Part shown: positions 27,105 through 36,232 of the stretch, in pieces
How the letters are laid out: the number at the start of each line of letters is the position of its first letter
Numbering within the stretch: position 1 is the first letter of the stretch
Source of the DNA: Comamonas composti DSM 21721
GTDB lineage: Bacteria; Pseudomonadota; Gammaproteobacteria; Burkholderiales; Burkholderiaceae_C
DNA length: 64,000 bases
NCBI RefSeq assembly: GCF_000429845.1
Contig: NZ_AUCQ01000003.1
Span: 230,378-294,377 of the forward strand
Direction: 5' to 3'
Notes under the pieces: model-generated
The model's input: only the letters and a program-made list of their open reading frames with translations
What the model was told of the DNA's origin: nothing
Databases searched by the model: none
Translations under genes and position numbers: made by a program

Positions 27105-27920
27105 TTACCTCCCGCCGAAGATGCGCTTGAAGAAGCCGGGTTTCTGGGCTTCGGTGAAGCGCATGGGCTTTTCTTCACCAAGAAAGCGGGCCACCACATC
27201 GTCATAGGCCTCGGCTACGTCCGATCCCTCCATGTGGATGGCGGGAATGCCCTGGTTCGAGGCCTGGAGCACGGTTTCGGATTCTGGGATCACGCCAATC
27301 AGCGGGATCCGCAGGATGTCCTGGATATCCTCCAGCGACAGCATTTGCCCGTCCTGAACACGGTTCGGGTTGTAGCGCGTGATCAGCAAATGCTCCTTGA
27401 TGGAGCCCTCACCGGCGATGGCGCGTGCGGTCTTGGAACTCAGCATGCCCAGGATACGATCCGAGTCGCGCACCGAGGACACTTCAGGGTTGGTCACCAC
27501 CAGGGCCTCGTCGGCAAAGTGCATGGCCACCAGGGCCCCGCTCTCTATGCCGGCGGGGGAGTCGCAGATGATGTATTCGAAGTCCATGGCTGCGAGGTCG
27601 TCGAGGATCTTCTTCACGCCCTCCTGGGTCAGGGCTTCCTTGTCCCGTGTCTGCGAGGCTGCCAGAACGAACAGGTTCTCGCACTGCTTGTCCTTGATCA
27701 GGGCCTGGTGCAGGTTGGCCTCGCCCTGTATGACGTTGATGAGGTCGTAGACCACGCGGCGTTCGCAGCCCATGATCAGATCCAGATTGCGCAGGCCCAC
27801 GTCGAAATCGATAACAGCGGTCTTGTGTCCGCGCAGGGCCAGGCCCGAGGCGAAGCTGGCACTGGTGGTGGTCTTTCCCACACCTCCCTTGCCGGAGGTC
27901 ACGACGACGATTTTGGCCAT
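27105..27920 (-). CDS. minD: Septum site-determining ATPase MinD
   Basis: A membrane-associated Walker-type ATPase (271 residues) of the ParA/MinD class that recruits MinC to the membrane. The deviant Walker A GKGGVGKTT lies at 10-18, the switch DFDVGLRNLD follows, DSPAGIE is the third motif, and the C-terminal FFKRIFGG is the amphipathic membrane helix. The ATG at 27920 is the conserved MAKIVVVTSGKGG start. It lies between minC and minE in one operon. Confidence 0.97.
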   Translation of the reverse strand: MAKIVVVTSGKGGVGKTTTSASFASGLALRGHKTAVIDFDVGLRNLDLIMGCERRVVYDLINVIQGEANLHQALIKDKQCENLFVLAASQTRDKEALTQEGVKKILDDLAAMDFEYIICDSPAGIESGALVAMHFADEALVVTNPEVSSVRDSDRILGMLSSKTARAIAGEGSIKEHLLITRYNPNRVQDGQMLSLEDIQDILRIPLIGVIPESETVLQASNQGIPAIHMEGSDVAEAYDDVVARFLGEEKPMRFTEAQKPGFFKRIFGGR

Positions 27921-27967
27921 GTTTGCAGGGTTCCTTAAAGGCTTTACAGGGGTTGTTCGGTGCCGGT

Positions 27968-28705
27968 TCACACCGGCTCGATGAGGATCTTCTCGCCATC
28001 GAGCCTGACCTTGGCGGCCTTGCCCGCGAGCTCCGGGGGCAGGTCGGTCTCGATTGTGCGATAGATCCCCGCAATGGACAGAAGCTGCGGTTGCATGCAG
28101 GTGCTGAAGATGCGCGCCTCGGTATTGCCGCGCGCCCCGGCCACGGCCCTGCCGCGCAGTGGGGCGTACACATGCACATTCCCGTCGGCGATGACTTCTG
28201 CCCCATAGCTGACCATGGCAAGCACCACGATGTCGGTACCGCGCGCATAAACGCGCTGGCCGGAGCGCAATGGCTTGTCTACGATGAGTGCATCGGCCGG
28301 GGGGGCCGAAACTTCGCGCACCACCTCGATCTCGCGCACCACTTCCTGCACCTCGGGTGCGGGCCGTGCGGCGGGCGCCTGAGGCACGCTGGTGAGCCCT
28401 GCTGCGCGGGCGGCCTGCATTTGCGCAAGGCTTCCTCCGCGTACGGCCACGGGCACGGTGTGGTGAAGGCGCAGCGCATCCACAAGCACCGCAAAGTCTA
28501 TGTCCTCCTCGGCTTCGCTGACATGACTCAGATCTATCAGGACCGGATCGTTGTCGAAGAAGTCCGGGTCATCGGCAAGTCGCTGGGCCAGGTCGGCGAC
28601 GAGTACGCGCACGTCCGTATCCCGCAGCGTCACGGCCAGAACGGGCAGTTGCGCGCTCTTGAGGTCAAAGCTGGGGCGCGTCGCGCCGGTCTGATCAAAA
28701 GCCAT
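27968..28705 (-). CDS. minC: Septum site-determining protein MinC
   Basis: MinC inhibits FtsZ assembly away from midcell. The 245-residue protein has the N-terminal FtsZ-inhibiting domain (FDLKSAQLPVLAVTLRDTD), a proline/alanine linker with EVQEVVREIEVVREV, and the C-terminal beta-helix MinD-binding domain (LRSGQRVYARGTDIVVL, NVHVYAPLRGRAVAGARGN). The ATG at 28705 starts the conserved domain; upstream frame extension is not MinC-like. First gene of minCDE. Confidence 0.95.
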   Translation of the reverse strand: MAFDQTGATRPSFDLKSAQLPVLAVTLRDTDVRVLVADLAQRLADDPDFFDNDPVLIDLSHVSEAEEDIDFAVLVDALRLHHTVPVAVRGGSLAQMQAARAAGLTSVPQAPAARPAPEVQEVVREIEVVREVSAPPADALIVDKPLRSGQRVYARGTDIVVLAMVSYGAEVIADGNVHVYAPLRGRAVAGARGNTEARIFSTCMQPQLLSIAGIYRTIETDLPPELAGKAAKVRLDGEKILIEPV

Positions 28706-28913
28706 GGGTGGACAAAGGCGCTTTGAGGGCGCTCGATAAAGATCGGCAAAGTGTACCCGCCTCGGCCAAGGCCGCTGCTCCAGGCGGGTACCGCAGCTGG
28801 TCGTGGCTGCACCATTCAGATGTTCGCGCAGGCGGGGCTGGCGCAGGCCCGCGCCTGAGGCAAGAGGGCGCGGGCAGGAGGCTGGCCTCTTCTTGCCCGC
28901 AGCGTGCGGCGTC

Positions 28914-30992
28914 TCAGGCTGAGGCCGCCTTATCCCTGCGCTGCTGGTGGGCTTGAGCAAAGCCCTGGTACCAGTCCAGGCAGCCGGGGTTGGCCATGGC
29001 CTCCTTGTTCACGACCTTGTCCAGCGGCTGGCCGAGCATGAGCTTCTTGATCGGCAGCTCCTGCTTCTTGCCGCTGAGCGTGCGCGGGATCTCCGCCACT
29101 TGGACGATCTCGTCGGGCACGAAGCGCGGCGACAAGGCTTGGCGTATGGCTGCGTTGAGGCGCGCGCGCAAGCCTTCGTCGAGCTCGAAGCCCGGGCGCA
29201 GCACCACGAACAAGGGCATATAGCTTTCGCGCCCCAGGTATTCGAGGTCAACGACCATGGAATCCAGCACCTCGGGCAGGCCTTCGACGGCGCTGTAGAT
29301 CTCGCTGGTGCCCATGCGCAGACCATGGCGGTTGATGGTGGCGTCGCTGCGGCCGTAGATGATGCAGCCGCCGTCGGGCAGGACGCGTATCCAGTCGCCA
29401 TGGCGCCAGACCGGACCCATCTCGGGGCCGGCATCTCCGCCGCCGGGCTTTCTGCCATGGCCTGCGGGGTACATGTCAAAGTAGCTGGACAGATAGCGCT
29501 TGCCGTCGGCATCGCCCCACAGGAACAGGGGCATGGAGGGGATGGGCTGGGTGCAGACCAGCTCGCCCACTTCATCGATCACGCTCTCGCCCTTGTCGTT
29601 CCAGGCCTCCACGGCTGCTCCCAACTGGCGGCACTGCATGATGCCGGGCCGTTGTGGCAGCTCGCGGTGGCCACCGATGAAGGCGCCTGCAAAGTCGGTT
29701 CCGCCGGAGAGGTTGTTCCACCAGATGTCCTGGCCAGCCCGAATTTTTCTGAATTGCAGCGTGCCCCATTCCTGGACTTCGGGCGACAGTGGCGAGCCCG
29801 TACTTCCCAGGCCGCGTATGCGCGAAAGGTCGCCGCAACTGCTGAGGTCCAGGCCGGCCTTCATGCAGCCTGCATAAAAGGCTGCGCCCGAGCCAAAGCT
29901 GGTCACGCCGGTCTCGGCCGCCATGCGCCACAGCACGCCCCAGTCGGGCTTTTCCTTGCTGCCGCCGGGACTGCCGTCGAAGATCACGCAGGTCGTGCCG
30001 CCCAGAAGACCCGAGACCTGGGCATTCCACATCACCCAGCCCGTGGAGCTGTACCAGTGGTAGCGCTCCCCCCAACTGTTGGGGTCGTAGCTGCAGCCCA
30101 CGTCGTTGTGCAGCGCCTTGAGCTCCAGGGCCACGAGCACCATGCCGCCATGGCCGTGGACGATGGGCTTGGGCAGGCCCGTGGTGCCGCTGGAGTAGAC
30201 GATCCACAGCGGGTGGTCGAACGGCAGCCAATCGGGCTCGAAGGCCGAAACATCGGCATCATTTCTGGCTGTAACGCTTGTGTAGTCAGCGGTATCAGCT
30301 ATCTTTTTGGATGCATCGAGGTTGTTTACCTGCACCACGTGTTCGAGGCTGGGCAGGCCGGAGCGCAGCTCGGCGAGCACGCTGCTGCGGTCGAGGTCGC
30401 GCCATGCATAGTGCACGCCATCGACGGCGATCAAGGCCTTGGGCGCTATCTGGCGGAAGCGGTCGAGAACGGCATTCGTGCCCATGTCGGGGGCGCAGAC
30501 GCTCCAAACTGCACCCAGGCTGGCCGTGGCCAGAAAGGCGACCATGGTCTCTGGAATATTCGGCATGTAGGCGGCCACTCGGTCACCCCGGCCCACACCC
30601 TGGGCACGCAGATGCAGGGCCAGGGCTGCGACCTGGCGGCGCAGCTCGGGCCAGGAGAGCTCGCGGTGCAGACCTTGCTCGTTGCGGCTGATCACGGCCG
30701 GCATGCCCGCTGCATGGGCGGGGTCTACATGGCGCAGCACCTGGCGTGCGTAGTTCACCTGAGCGCCGGGGAACCACTGTGCGCCGGGCATGGTATTGCG
30801 CGCCAGCACGGCCGTATGCGGCGTGGGCGACTGCATGTTGTTGTAGTCCCAGATGCTTTGCCAGAAGGCATCGAGATCGGTGACCGACCAGCGCCACAGC
30901 GCGTCGTAGCTGTCGAAGGTCAGGCCATGCTTTTCACGCAGCCAGTCCTGGTAGAGGCGGATTTGAGGAATGTAGGCAGGAGTAGAGCTCAT
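28914..30992 (-). CDS. Acetoacetyl-CoA synthetase
   Basis: An acyl-adenylate-forming ligase of 692 residues that activates acetoacetate to acetoacetyl-CoA with ATP and CoA. The P-loop-like YSSGTTGLPKPIVHGHGG, the HWYSSTGWVMWN segment, the adenylate motif GRSDATINRHGLRMGT and the late lysine in TLSGKKQELPIKK are characteristic, and length fits AacS. It would feed ketone bodies or PHB breakdown products into metabolism. I chose the ATG at 30992; the long open frame upstream is not family-like. A segment near 30260-30309, VNNLDASKKIADTADYTS onward, appears to be a palindromic repeat carried in frame. Confidence 0.9.
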   Translation of the reverse strand: MSSTPAYIPQIRLYQDWLREKHGLTFDSYDALWRWSVTDLDAFWQSIWDYNNMQSPTPHTAVLARNTMPGAQWFPGAQVNYARQVLRHVDPAHAAGMPAVISRNEQGLHRELSWPELRRQVAALALHLRAQGVGRGDRVAAYMPNIPETMVAFLATASLGAVWSVCAPDMGTNAVLDRFRQIAPKALIAVDGVHYAWRDLDRSSVLAELRSGLPSLEHVVQVNNLDASKKIADTADYTSVTARNDADVSAFEPDWLPFDHPLWIVYSSGTTGLPKPIVHGHGGMVLVALELKALHNDVGCSYDPNSWGERYHWYSSTGWVMWNAQVSGLLGGTTCVIFDGSPGGSKEKPDWGVLWRMAAETGVTSFGSGAAFYAGCMKAGLDLSSCGDLSRIRGLGSTGSPLSPEVQEWGTLQFRKIRAGQDIWWNNLSGGTDFAGAFIGGHRELPQRPGIMQCRQLGAAVEAWNDKGESVIDEVGELVCTQPIPSMPLFLWGDADGKRYLSSYFDMYPAGHGRKPGGGDAGPEMGPVWRHGDWIRVLPDGGCIIYGRSDATINRHGLRMGTSEIYSAVEGLPEVLDSMVVDLEYLGRESYMPLFVVLRPGFELDEGLRARLNAAIRQALSPRFVPDEIVQVAEIPRTLSGKKQELPIKKLMLGQPLDKVVNKEAMANPGCLDWYQGFAQAHQQRRDKAASA
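30260..30309. repeat. AGCTGCTAGCGC-type repeat inside the acetoacetyl-CoA synthetase gene
   Basis: The two ends ATTTCTGGCTGTAACGCTTG and (reverse) AAAAAGATAGCTGATACCGC form diverged inverted arms similar to the repeat at 66-155. The reading frame is kept through it and encodes the low-conservation peptide KKIADTADYTSVTARND. I infer an old insertion tolerated in a surface loop. Confidence 0.4.
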
Positions 30993-31160
30993 GGGCGGCC
31001 ACGGTACGCTCAAGCGGCACGTCAGCCCAGAGGGGAAAGCCATTAGGCAGCCACCTTGGCGACAATGAGGTGCTCGCTTGAGCCAGTGCAAGCCCCGGTG
31101 GCCGGGCCGGCGTCACAATGGCCGCAGCCTTTTGTACTCGACCTCTCTTGTTCTCTACCA

Positions 31161-32459
31161 ATGCCCATGCACGCTGATGTCCTCATCGTGGGCGCGGGGC
31201 CCGCAGGGCTTTCGCTTGCCATCTCCCTGGCCCAGGCCGGACTCCAGGTCACCGTGATCGAGCAGCAGTCTCTTGAGGCGTTGCAGCAGCCCCGGCCCGA
31301 CGGACGGGAGATCGCCCTGACCCATCCCAGCGTGCAGACGCTGGAGCGTTTGGGCAGTTGGCAAGGGCTGCAGACCCATGAGGTGAGCCGCATCCGCGAG
31401 GCCCAGGTCCACGACGGTCCCGTCGGCCAGCGTCCGATGCTGGCCATCGAGGCCACGGGCAGCGGCCTCGCGCAACTCGGCTATATCGTGCCCAACCATG
31501 CGTTGCGCCGCACGGCCTGGGAGGTGGCCAGCCGCACACCGGGCGTGCAGATCGTGACCGGGGCCCAGGTTACGGGCGTGAGCCTCCACTCCTCCCATGG
31601 CGAGGTGCGCCATGCGCGCACCGATCAGCATGGCAGGCGTAGCGAAGCCGCGCCGCTGAAGGCTGCGCTGGTGGTGGCTGCGGACAGCCGCTTTTCCGCC
31701 ATGCGCCGCATGCTGGGCGTGGGGGCGCAGATGACGGATTTCGGCCGCACGGTCATCGTCTGCCGTCTCTCGCACAGCCTGGCTTTGCAGGACGTGGCTC
31801 ATGAGTGCTTTGGCTACGAACGCACCCTGGCCATACTGCCGGTCCAGCCCGACCTCGCTACCGGGGAGCTGCTGTGCTCGGCCGTGATCACCACCGACTC
31901 GGCCGATGCCCAGCAACTGCTGGAACTCGCTCCCGAGGAGTTCGCAGCCCACGTGGAGCGTGAGTTCCGCGGGCGTCTTGGTCCCATGGCCCTGGTCGGC
32001 GAGCGCCACAGCTACCCGCTGGTCGCCACCTACGCCCATCGTTTCAGCGGAGCGCGCTGGGCCTTGTTGGGCGATGCCGCCGTGGGCATGCACCCGGTCA
32101 CGGCCCATGGCTTCAACCTGGGCCTGTCCGGGGTGGAGCGTCTGACTGCTGCAGTGCAGGCTGCGCGCCAGGCCGGTCAGGACTGGAGCAGCGCTCCGGT
32201 GCTGGAGCGCTATGCCCGGGACCATCATCGCCATGCCTTGCCGATTTTTGCAGGCACGAATGCCGTGGTGAAGCTCTATACCGATGCCCGGCCCCTGCCC
32301 AGGCTGGCACGCCAGGCCGTGCTGCAGGTCTCGCGTCACCTGCCGCCGCTCAAGGCTGCGATTGCAGCCCAGCTCACGGGGCGCAGCCCCTGGCCCATGA
32401 TGCGAGCGCAACTGCCAGGGGCATTGGGCAAGACCATGTCCTCAAATGGAAAGTGCTGA
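31161..32459 (+). CDS. UbiH/UbiF-family FAD-dependent hydroxylase (ubiquinone biosynthesis, UbiM-like candidate)
   Basis: A 432-residue flavin monooxygenase. The FAD-binding VLIVGAGPAGLSLAISLAQAG is at the N-terminus and the second FAD motif ALLGDAAVGMHPVTAHGFNLGLSG near residue 310. The latter replaces the usual GDAAHxxHP with GDAAVGMHP, still typical of the Ubi group. It probably hydroxylates the ubiquinone ring; which position cannot be decided here, and the broad-specificity UbiM type is possible. The ATG at 31161 is chosen because the FAD motif then starts at residue 7. It is divergent from the acetoacetyl-CoA synthetase gene. Confidence 0.8.
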   Translation: MPMHADVLIVGAGPAGLSLAISLAQAGLQVTVIEQQSLEALQQPRPDGREIALTHPSVQTLERLGSWQGLQTHEVSRIREAQVHDGPVGQRPMLAIEATGSGLAQLGYIVPNHALRRTAWEVASRTPGVQIVTGAQVTGVSLHSSHGEVRHARTDQHGRRSEAAPLKAALVVAADSRFSAMRRMLGVGAQMTDFGRTVIVCRLSHSLALQDVAHECFGYERTLAILPVQPDLATGELLCSAVITTDSADAQQLLELAPEEFAAHVEREFRGRLGPMALVGERHSYPLVATYAHRFSGARWALLGDAAVGMHPVTAHGFNLGLSGVERLTAAVQAARQAGQDWSSAPVLERYARDHHRHALPIFAGTNAVVKLYTDARPLPRLARQAVLQVSRHLPPLKAAIAAQLTGRSPWPMMRAQLPGALGKTMSSNGKC

Positions 32460-32517
32460 GCGTCGACCATCCTCAAACCCACTAATATCGCGCTAATTTT
32501 TTGAGGAGCGCTTCCAA

Positions 32518-33831
32518 ATGGGGTTTTTTCAATGGACGGAGAAGTCCGCCGACCAGTTGCAGTCGGGCGGCGTCATAGGGCCGGACGAGCGTCTGCCCTG
32601 GCCGCAGACCGGACTCATGGGCATACAGCACGTGATCGCCATGTTCGGCTCCACGGTGCTGGCGCCGATTCTCATGGGCTTCGACCCCAACGTGGCCGTG
32701 CTCATGAGCGGCATAGGTACGCTGATCTTTTTTCTGATCACCGGCGGCAAGGTGCCCAGCTATCTGGGCTCGTCCTTTGCGTTCATCGGCGTGGTGATCG
32801 CGGCCACGGCCTATGGTGGCACGGGCCCCAACACCAACATTCCCGTGGCCCTGGGCGGCATCATCGCCTGCGGCGCGGTCTACATGCTGATCGGCTTCAT
32901 CGTGCAGGTCGTGGGCACAGGCTGGATAGAGCGCTTCATGCCGCCCGTGGTCACGGGGGCCGTGGTGGCCGTGATCGGCCTGAACCTGGCTGCCATTCCC
33001 GTGAAGAACATGGCTGCCAATAACTTCGAGGCCTGGATGCAGGCCCTGACCTTTGTCTGTGTGGGCCTGGTGGCCGTGCTCACGCGCGGCATGGTGCAGC
33101 GTCTGCTGATTCTCGTCGGTCTGGTCGTGGCCAGCCTGCTCTATGCGCTGTTCACCAATGGCCTGGGCTGGGGCAAGGCCGTGGATCTGGCGGGCGTGAT
33201 GAATGCACCCTGGTTCGGCCTGCCCCAGTTCCATGCCCCGGTGTTCAGCGCGCCGGCCATGGTGCTGATCGTGCCCGTGGTCATCATTCTCGTGGCCGAG
33301 AACCTGGGCCACATCAAGGCCGTGACGGCCATGACGGGCAAGAACCTGGACCAGTACATGGGCCGAGCCTTCATCGGCGACGGCGTGGCCACCATGGTCA
33401 GTGGTGCAGCTGGCGGCACGGGCGTCACCACCTATGCCGAGAACATCGGCGTGATGGCCGCCACGCGCATTTATTCGACGGCCGTCTTCCTCGTGGCCGC
33501 CGTGCTGGCCGTGCTGCTGGGCTTTTCACCCAAGTTCGGCGAGCTCATCAAGGCCATTCCCCTGCCCGTGATGGGCGGCGTCTCCATCGTGGTCTTCGGG
33601 CTGATTGCCGTGGCTGGCGCCAAGATCTGGGTCGACAACAAGGTCGATTTTTCGCAGAACAAGAACCTCATCGTGGCCGCCATCACGCTGATCCTGGGAA
33701 CGGGAGACTTCACGCTCAAGTTCGGCGACTTTGCGCTGGGCGGTATCGGAACCGCGACCTTTGGCGCCATCATCCTGTATGCCTTGCTCAATCGCCCGGG
33801 TGAAGATGGCCCTTCGCAAGCCGGGCATTGA
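32518..33831 (+). CDS. uraA: NCS2-family nucleobase permease (uracil permease)
   Basis: A 437-residue inner-membrane transporter with about 14 membrane segments. LPWPQTGLMGIQHVIAMFGSTVLAPILMG is the typical UraA entry, ILVAENLGHIKAV carries the conserved glutamate of the substrate site, and AGGTGVTTYAENIGVMA is the second signature. Uracil/proton symport is the best call; RutG-like uracil or xanthine permeases are close relatives. GGAGCG precedes the ATG, and a strong terminator lies 81 bp past the stop. Confidence 0.88.
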   Translation: MGFFQWTEKSADQLQSGGVIGPDERLPWPQTGLMGIQHVIAMFGSTVLAPILMGFDPNVAVLMSGIGTLIFFLITGGKVPSYLGSSFAFIGVVIAATAYGGTGPNTNIPVALGGIIACGAVYMLIGFIVQVVGTGWIERFMPPVVTGAVVAVIGLNLAAIPVKNMAANNFEAWMQALTFVCVGLVAVLTRGMVQRLLILVGLVVASLLYALFTNGLGWGKAVDLAGVMNAPWFGLPQFHAPVFSAPAMVLIVPVVIILVAENLGHIKAVTAMTGKNLDQYMGRAFIGDGVATMVSGAAGGTGVTTYAENIGVMAATRIYSTAVFLVAAVLAVLLGFSPKFGELIKAIPLPVMGGVSIVVFGLIAVAGAKIWVDNKVDFSQNKNLIVAAITLILGTGDFTLKFGDFALGGIGTATFGAIILYALLNRPGEDGPSQAGH

Positions 33832-33912
33832 TTTTTGACCAGGGGAAAACCCTTTACGGGAAAACCCGTGATCTTGTTTCGAGGCTGTTACCATTGCGGC
33901 CCGGAGAAATAC

Positions 33913-33937
33913 ACCGCCTTTCGGGGCGGTTTTTTTT
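33913..33937 (+). terminator. Intrinsic terminator of uraA
   Basis: ACCGCC and GGCGGT form a 6-bp stem around TTTCGG, followed by seven Ts. It separates uraA from the CoA-transferase gene. Confidence 0.88.
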
Positions 33938-33985
33938 AGACCCGGTCGCCATGCATGGATGCCGGGCCCTCAGTCGGAGTCTTCC

Positions 33986-35503
33986 ATGTCCCTTGCAGAC
34001 CGCGTACGTTTTCCCGAGTTTCTGTCCCGTGCCATGACGGCCCAGCAGGCCGCCGCCCTGATTCCTCATGGCGTCAATGTGGGCATGAGCGGCTTTACCG
34101 GGGCAGGTTATCCCAAGGCCTTGCCTCAGGCCATTGCCGAGCATGCGAGGCAGGAGCATGCCCAGGGGCGGCCCTACAAGATCAATGTCTGGACCGGGGC
34201 TTCGACTGCGGCCGAGTGCGACGGCGTGCTGGCCGAAGCGCAGGCCGTCGCCCAGCGTCTGCCCTTCAATACCGACCCCAAGGCCCGTCAGGCGGTGAAT
34301 GCCGGCGAGATCGACTTCATCGACATGCACCTGTCGCATGTGGCCCAGCATGCCTGGTTCGGCTTTTTGGGACCGATGAACGTGGCCGTGATCGAGGTGC
34401 TGGGTGTGACGGCCGACGGCCTGCTGATTCCCTCCACGGCCGTGGGCAACAACAAGACCTGGCTGGAGATTGCGGACAAGGTCATCCTCGAGGTCAACAC
34501 CAAGCCGCCGGGCAAGATGGAGGGCATGCACGACATCTACTACGGCACGGCGATTCCGCCGCGGCGCATGCCCATCAACATGACCCATGCGGATGACCGC
34601 ATCGGCGATGCCTATCTCAAGGTCGATCCGGCCAAGGTGATTGCCGTGGTCGAGACCCACAAGGGCGACCGCGACAACGTGTTTGCGGTGCCCGACGAGA
34701 ACTCCAACAGGATTGCGGCCTACATCATTGATTTTCTCTCCCACGAGATGAGGATGGGCCGTCTGCCCAAGGACATGCTGCCGATTCAGTCGGGTGTGGG
34801 CAATGTGGCCAATGCGGTGCTCGCAGGTCTTTTGACCGGGCCGTTCGAGAACCTGCTGGGCTTTACCGAAGTGCTGCAGGACGGCATGCTGGACCTGCTG
34901 CGCGCGGGCAAGATGCGCAAGGCCTCGGCCACGTCGATCTCGCTGTCTGCCCCTGCCTACAAGGACTTCGAGGACAACATCGACTTCTATCGCGAGCGCA
35001 TCATCCTGCGCCCCCAGGAGATCAGCAACCATCCCGAGCTTGTACGGCGTCTGGGCGTGATCGCCATGAACTCCATGATCGAAGCCGACATTTACGGCAA
35101 CATCAACTCCACCCACCTCATGGGCTCGGCCATGATGAATGGCATAGGCGGCTCGGGCGACTTTGCGCGCAACGGCTATCTGTCCTTCTTTGTTACCCCC
35201 TCGGTGGCCAAGAATGGCGCCATCAGCTGCATCGTGCCCATGTGCTCGCATGTGGACCACACCGAACACGATACGCAGATCATCGTCACCGAGCAGGGGC
35301 TGGCGGATCTGCGCGGCCTGGCGCCGCGCCAGCGGGCCAGGGTCATCATCGAGCGCTGTGCCCACCCGGATTACCGGCCCATGCTTGAGGACTATCTGGA
35401 GCGCGCCCAGCGCAAGGGCCCGCAGCATACCCCGCATATCCTGACCGAGGCCCTGAGCTGGCATCAGCGGTTTGTGGATACGGGGAGCATGAAAGCCCCC
35501 TGA
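33986..35503 (+). CDS. Succinyl-CoA:acetate CoA-transferase / acetyl-CoA hydrolase family
   Basis: A 505-residue class I CoA-transferase of the AarC/Cat1 type, moving CoA between succinyl-CoA and acetate. The segments GMSGFTGAGYPKALP, GNNKTWLEIADKVILEVN, the likely active-site glutamate in SMIEADIYGNINSTHLMG and NGIGGSGDFARNGYLSFF fit this family. It may complete the TCA cycle or detoxify acetate. The ATG at 33986 fits the protein start better than one 9 codons upstream. The stop codon TGA at 35501 lies in the first bases of a GC-rich repeat. Confidence 0.87.
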   Translation: MSLADRVRFPEFLSRAMTAQQAAALIPHGVNVGMSGFTGAGYPKALPQAIAEHARQEHAQGRPYKINVWTGASTAAECDGVLAEAQAVAQRLPFNTDPKARQAVNAGEIDFIDMHLSHVAQHAWFGFLGPMNVAVIEVLGVTADGLLIPSTAVGNNKTWLEIADKVILEVNTKPPGKMEGMHDIYYGTAIPPRRMPINMTHADDRIGDAYLKVDPAKVIAVVETHKGDRDNVFAVPDENSNRIAAYIIDFLSHEMRMGRLPKDMLPIQSGVGNVANAVLAGLLTGPFENLLGFTEVLQDGMLDLLRAGKMRKASATSISLSAPAYKDFEDNIDFYRERIILRPQEISNHPELVRRLGVIAMNSMIEADIYGNINSTHLMGSAMMNGIGGSGDFARNGYLSFFVTPSVAKNGAISCIVPMCSHVDHTEHDTQIIVTEQGLADLRGLAPRQRARVIIERCAHPDYRPMLEDYLERAQRKGPQHTPHILTEALSWHQRFVDTGSMKAP

Positions 35504-35607
35504 GTCGCTTCGCGCCTTCCCCCGCTCTCTTCGGGCGGGGGGACAGCAGCCTCGCGGCGGGGCGGCCCTTGCTCGCTGCCTCTGGTGTTGCGGCGCGCCA
35601 GTTTTTG
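35496..35607 (+). repeat. GC-rich dispersed repeat (family 2), copy 1
   Basis: CCCCCTGAG opens the copy, GGGGCGGCCCTTG sits in the middle and CGCGCCAGTTTTTG closes it. The same order occurs at 39907-40009. Here the repeat overlaps the CoA-transferase stop codon. The 295-bp gap from 35504 to the thioesterase gene otherwise shows nothing I can name. Confidence 0.75.
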
Positions 35608-35798
35608 AGGCAGCGCGCAGCTATGTCCGACCGGGGACAAGCCTTTCCCCCGTGGGTACGCGACGCTGACACCCCTGGCTGGCCTGCTTCTTGGGCCTGC
35701 CATTCCACGTTGTGGGACGGTGAGGCTGTCGCCTGTGCGCTGCGCGGGGATCTGCAAACCGGGCATGATGCCTTGATTGCTCCCAACGAATCCGTTTT

Positions 35799-36221
35799 AT
35801 GTCGATCTGGAAAAAGCCCATCAGCGTGGAGGCGCTCAACGCCCATAGCGCCAATACCGCCGTCAGCCATCTTGGCATCGAGATCACCGAAATCGGTGAC
35901 GACTTTGTCTGCGGCCGCGTACCTGTGGACGAGCGCACACGCCAGCCGTTCGGCCTGCTGCACGGCGGCGTCAGCGTCGTGCTGGCCGAGACCCTGGGCT
36001 CGCTGGGCGCCTACTATTCAAGTCCCGAAGGCCATACGGCCGTGGGTCTGGACATCAATGCCAACCATTTGCGCTCGGCGCGCAGCGGCTGGGTCACGGC
36101 CAAGGCAAGTGCCGTGCACATAGGGCGCACCACCCAGGTCTGGCAGATCGACATGAGCAACGAGGCTGGTGAGCTGACCTGTGTCTCGCGCATCACGATG
36201 GCGGTTCTCGCCCCCCGATAG
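35799..36221 (+). CDS. PaaI/MenI-type hotdog-fold acyl-CoA thioesterase
   Basis: A 140-residue hotdog thioesterase that hydrolyses acyl-CoA esters. FGLLHGGVSVVLAETLGSLGAYY carries the family motif HGG with the catalytic glutamate, and GLDINANHLRSARSG follows, as in MenI, EntH and the YbdB/PaaI group. The substrate is unknown. Convergent with the LysR gene across 11 bp. Confidence 0.87.
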   Translation: MSIWKKPISVEALNAHSANTAVSHLGIEITEIGDDFVCGRVPVDERTRQPFGLLHGGVSVVLAETLGSLGAYYSSPEGHTAVGLDINANHLRSARSGWVTAKASAVHIGRTTQVWQIDMSNEAGELTCVSRITMAVLAPR

Positions 36222-36232
36222 CCGCAAGGCAT

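Noticed and set aside
28947..31046. 699-codon plus-strand frame opposite acetoacetyl-CoA synthetase
   Set aside because: Shadow frame; the minus strand carries all AMP-ligase motifs.
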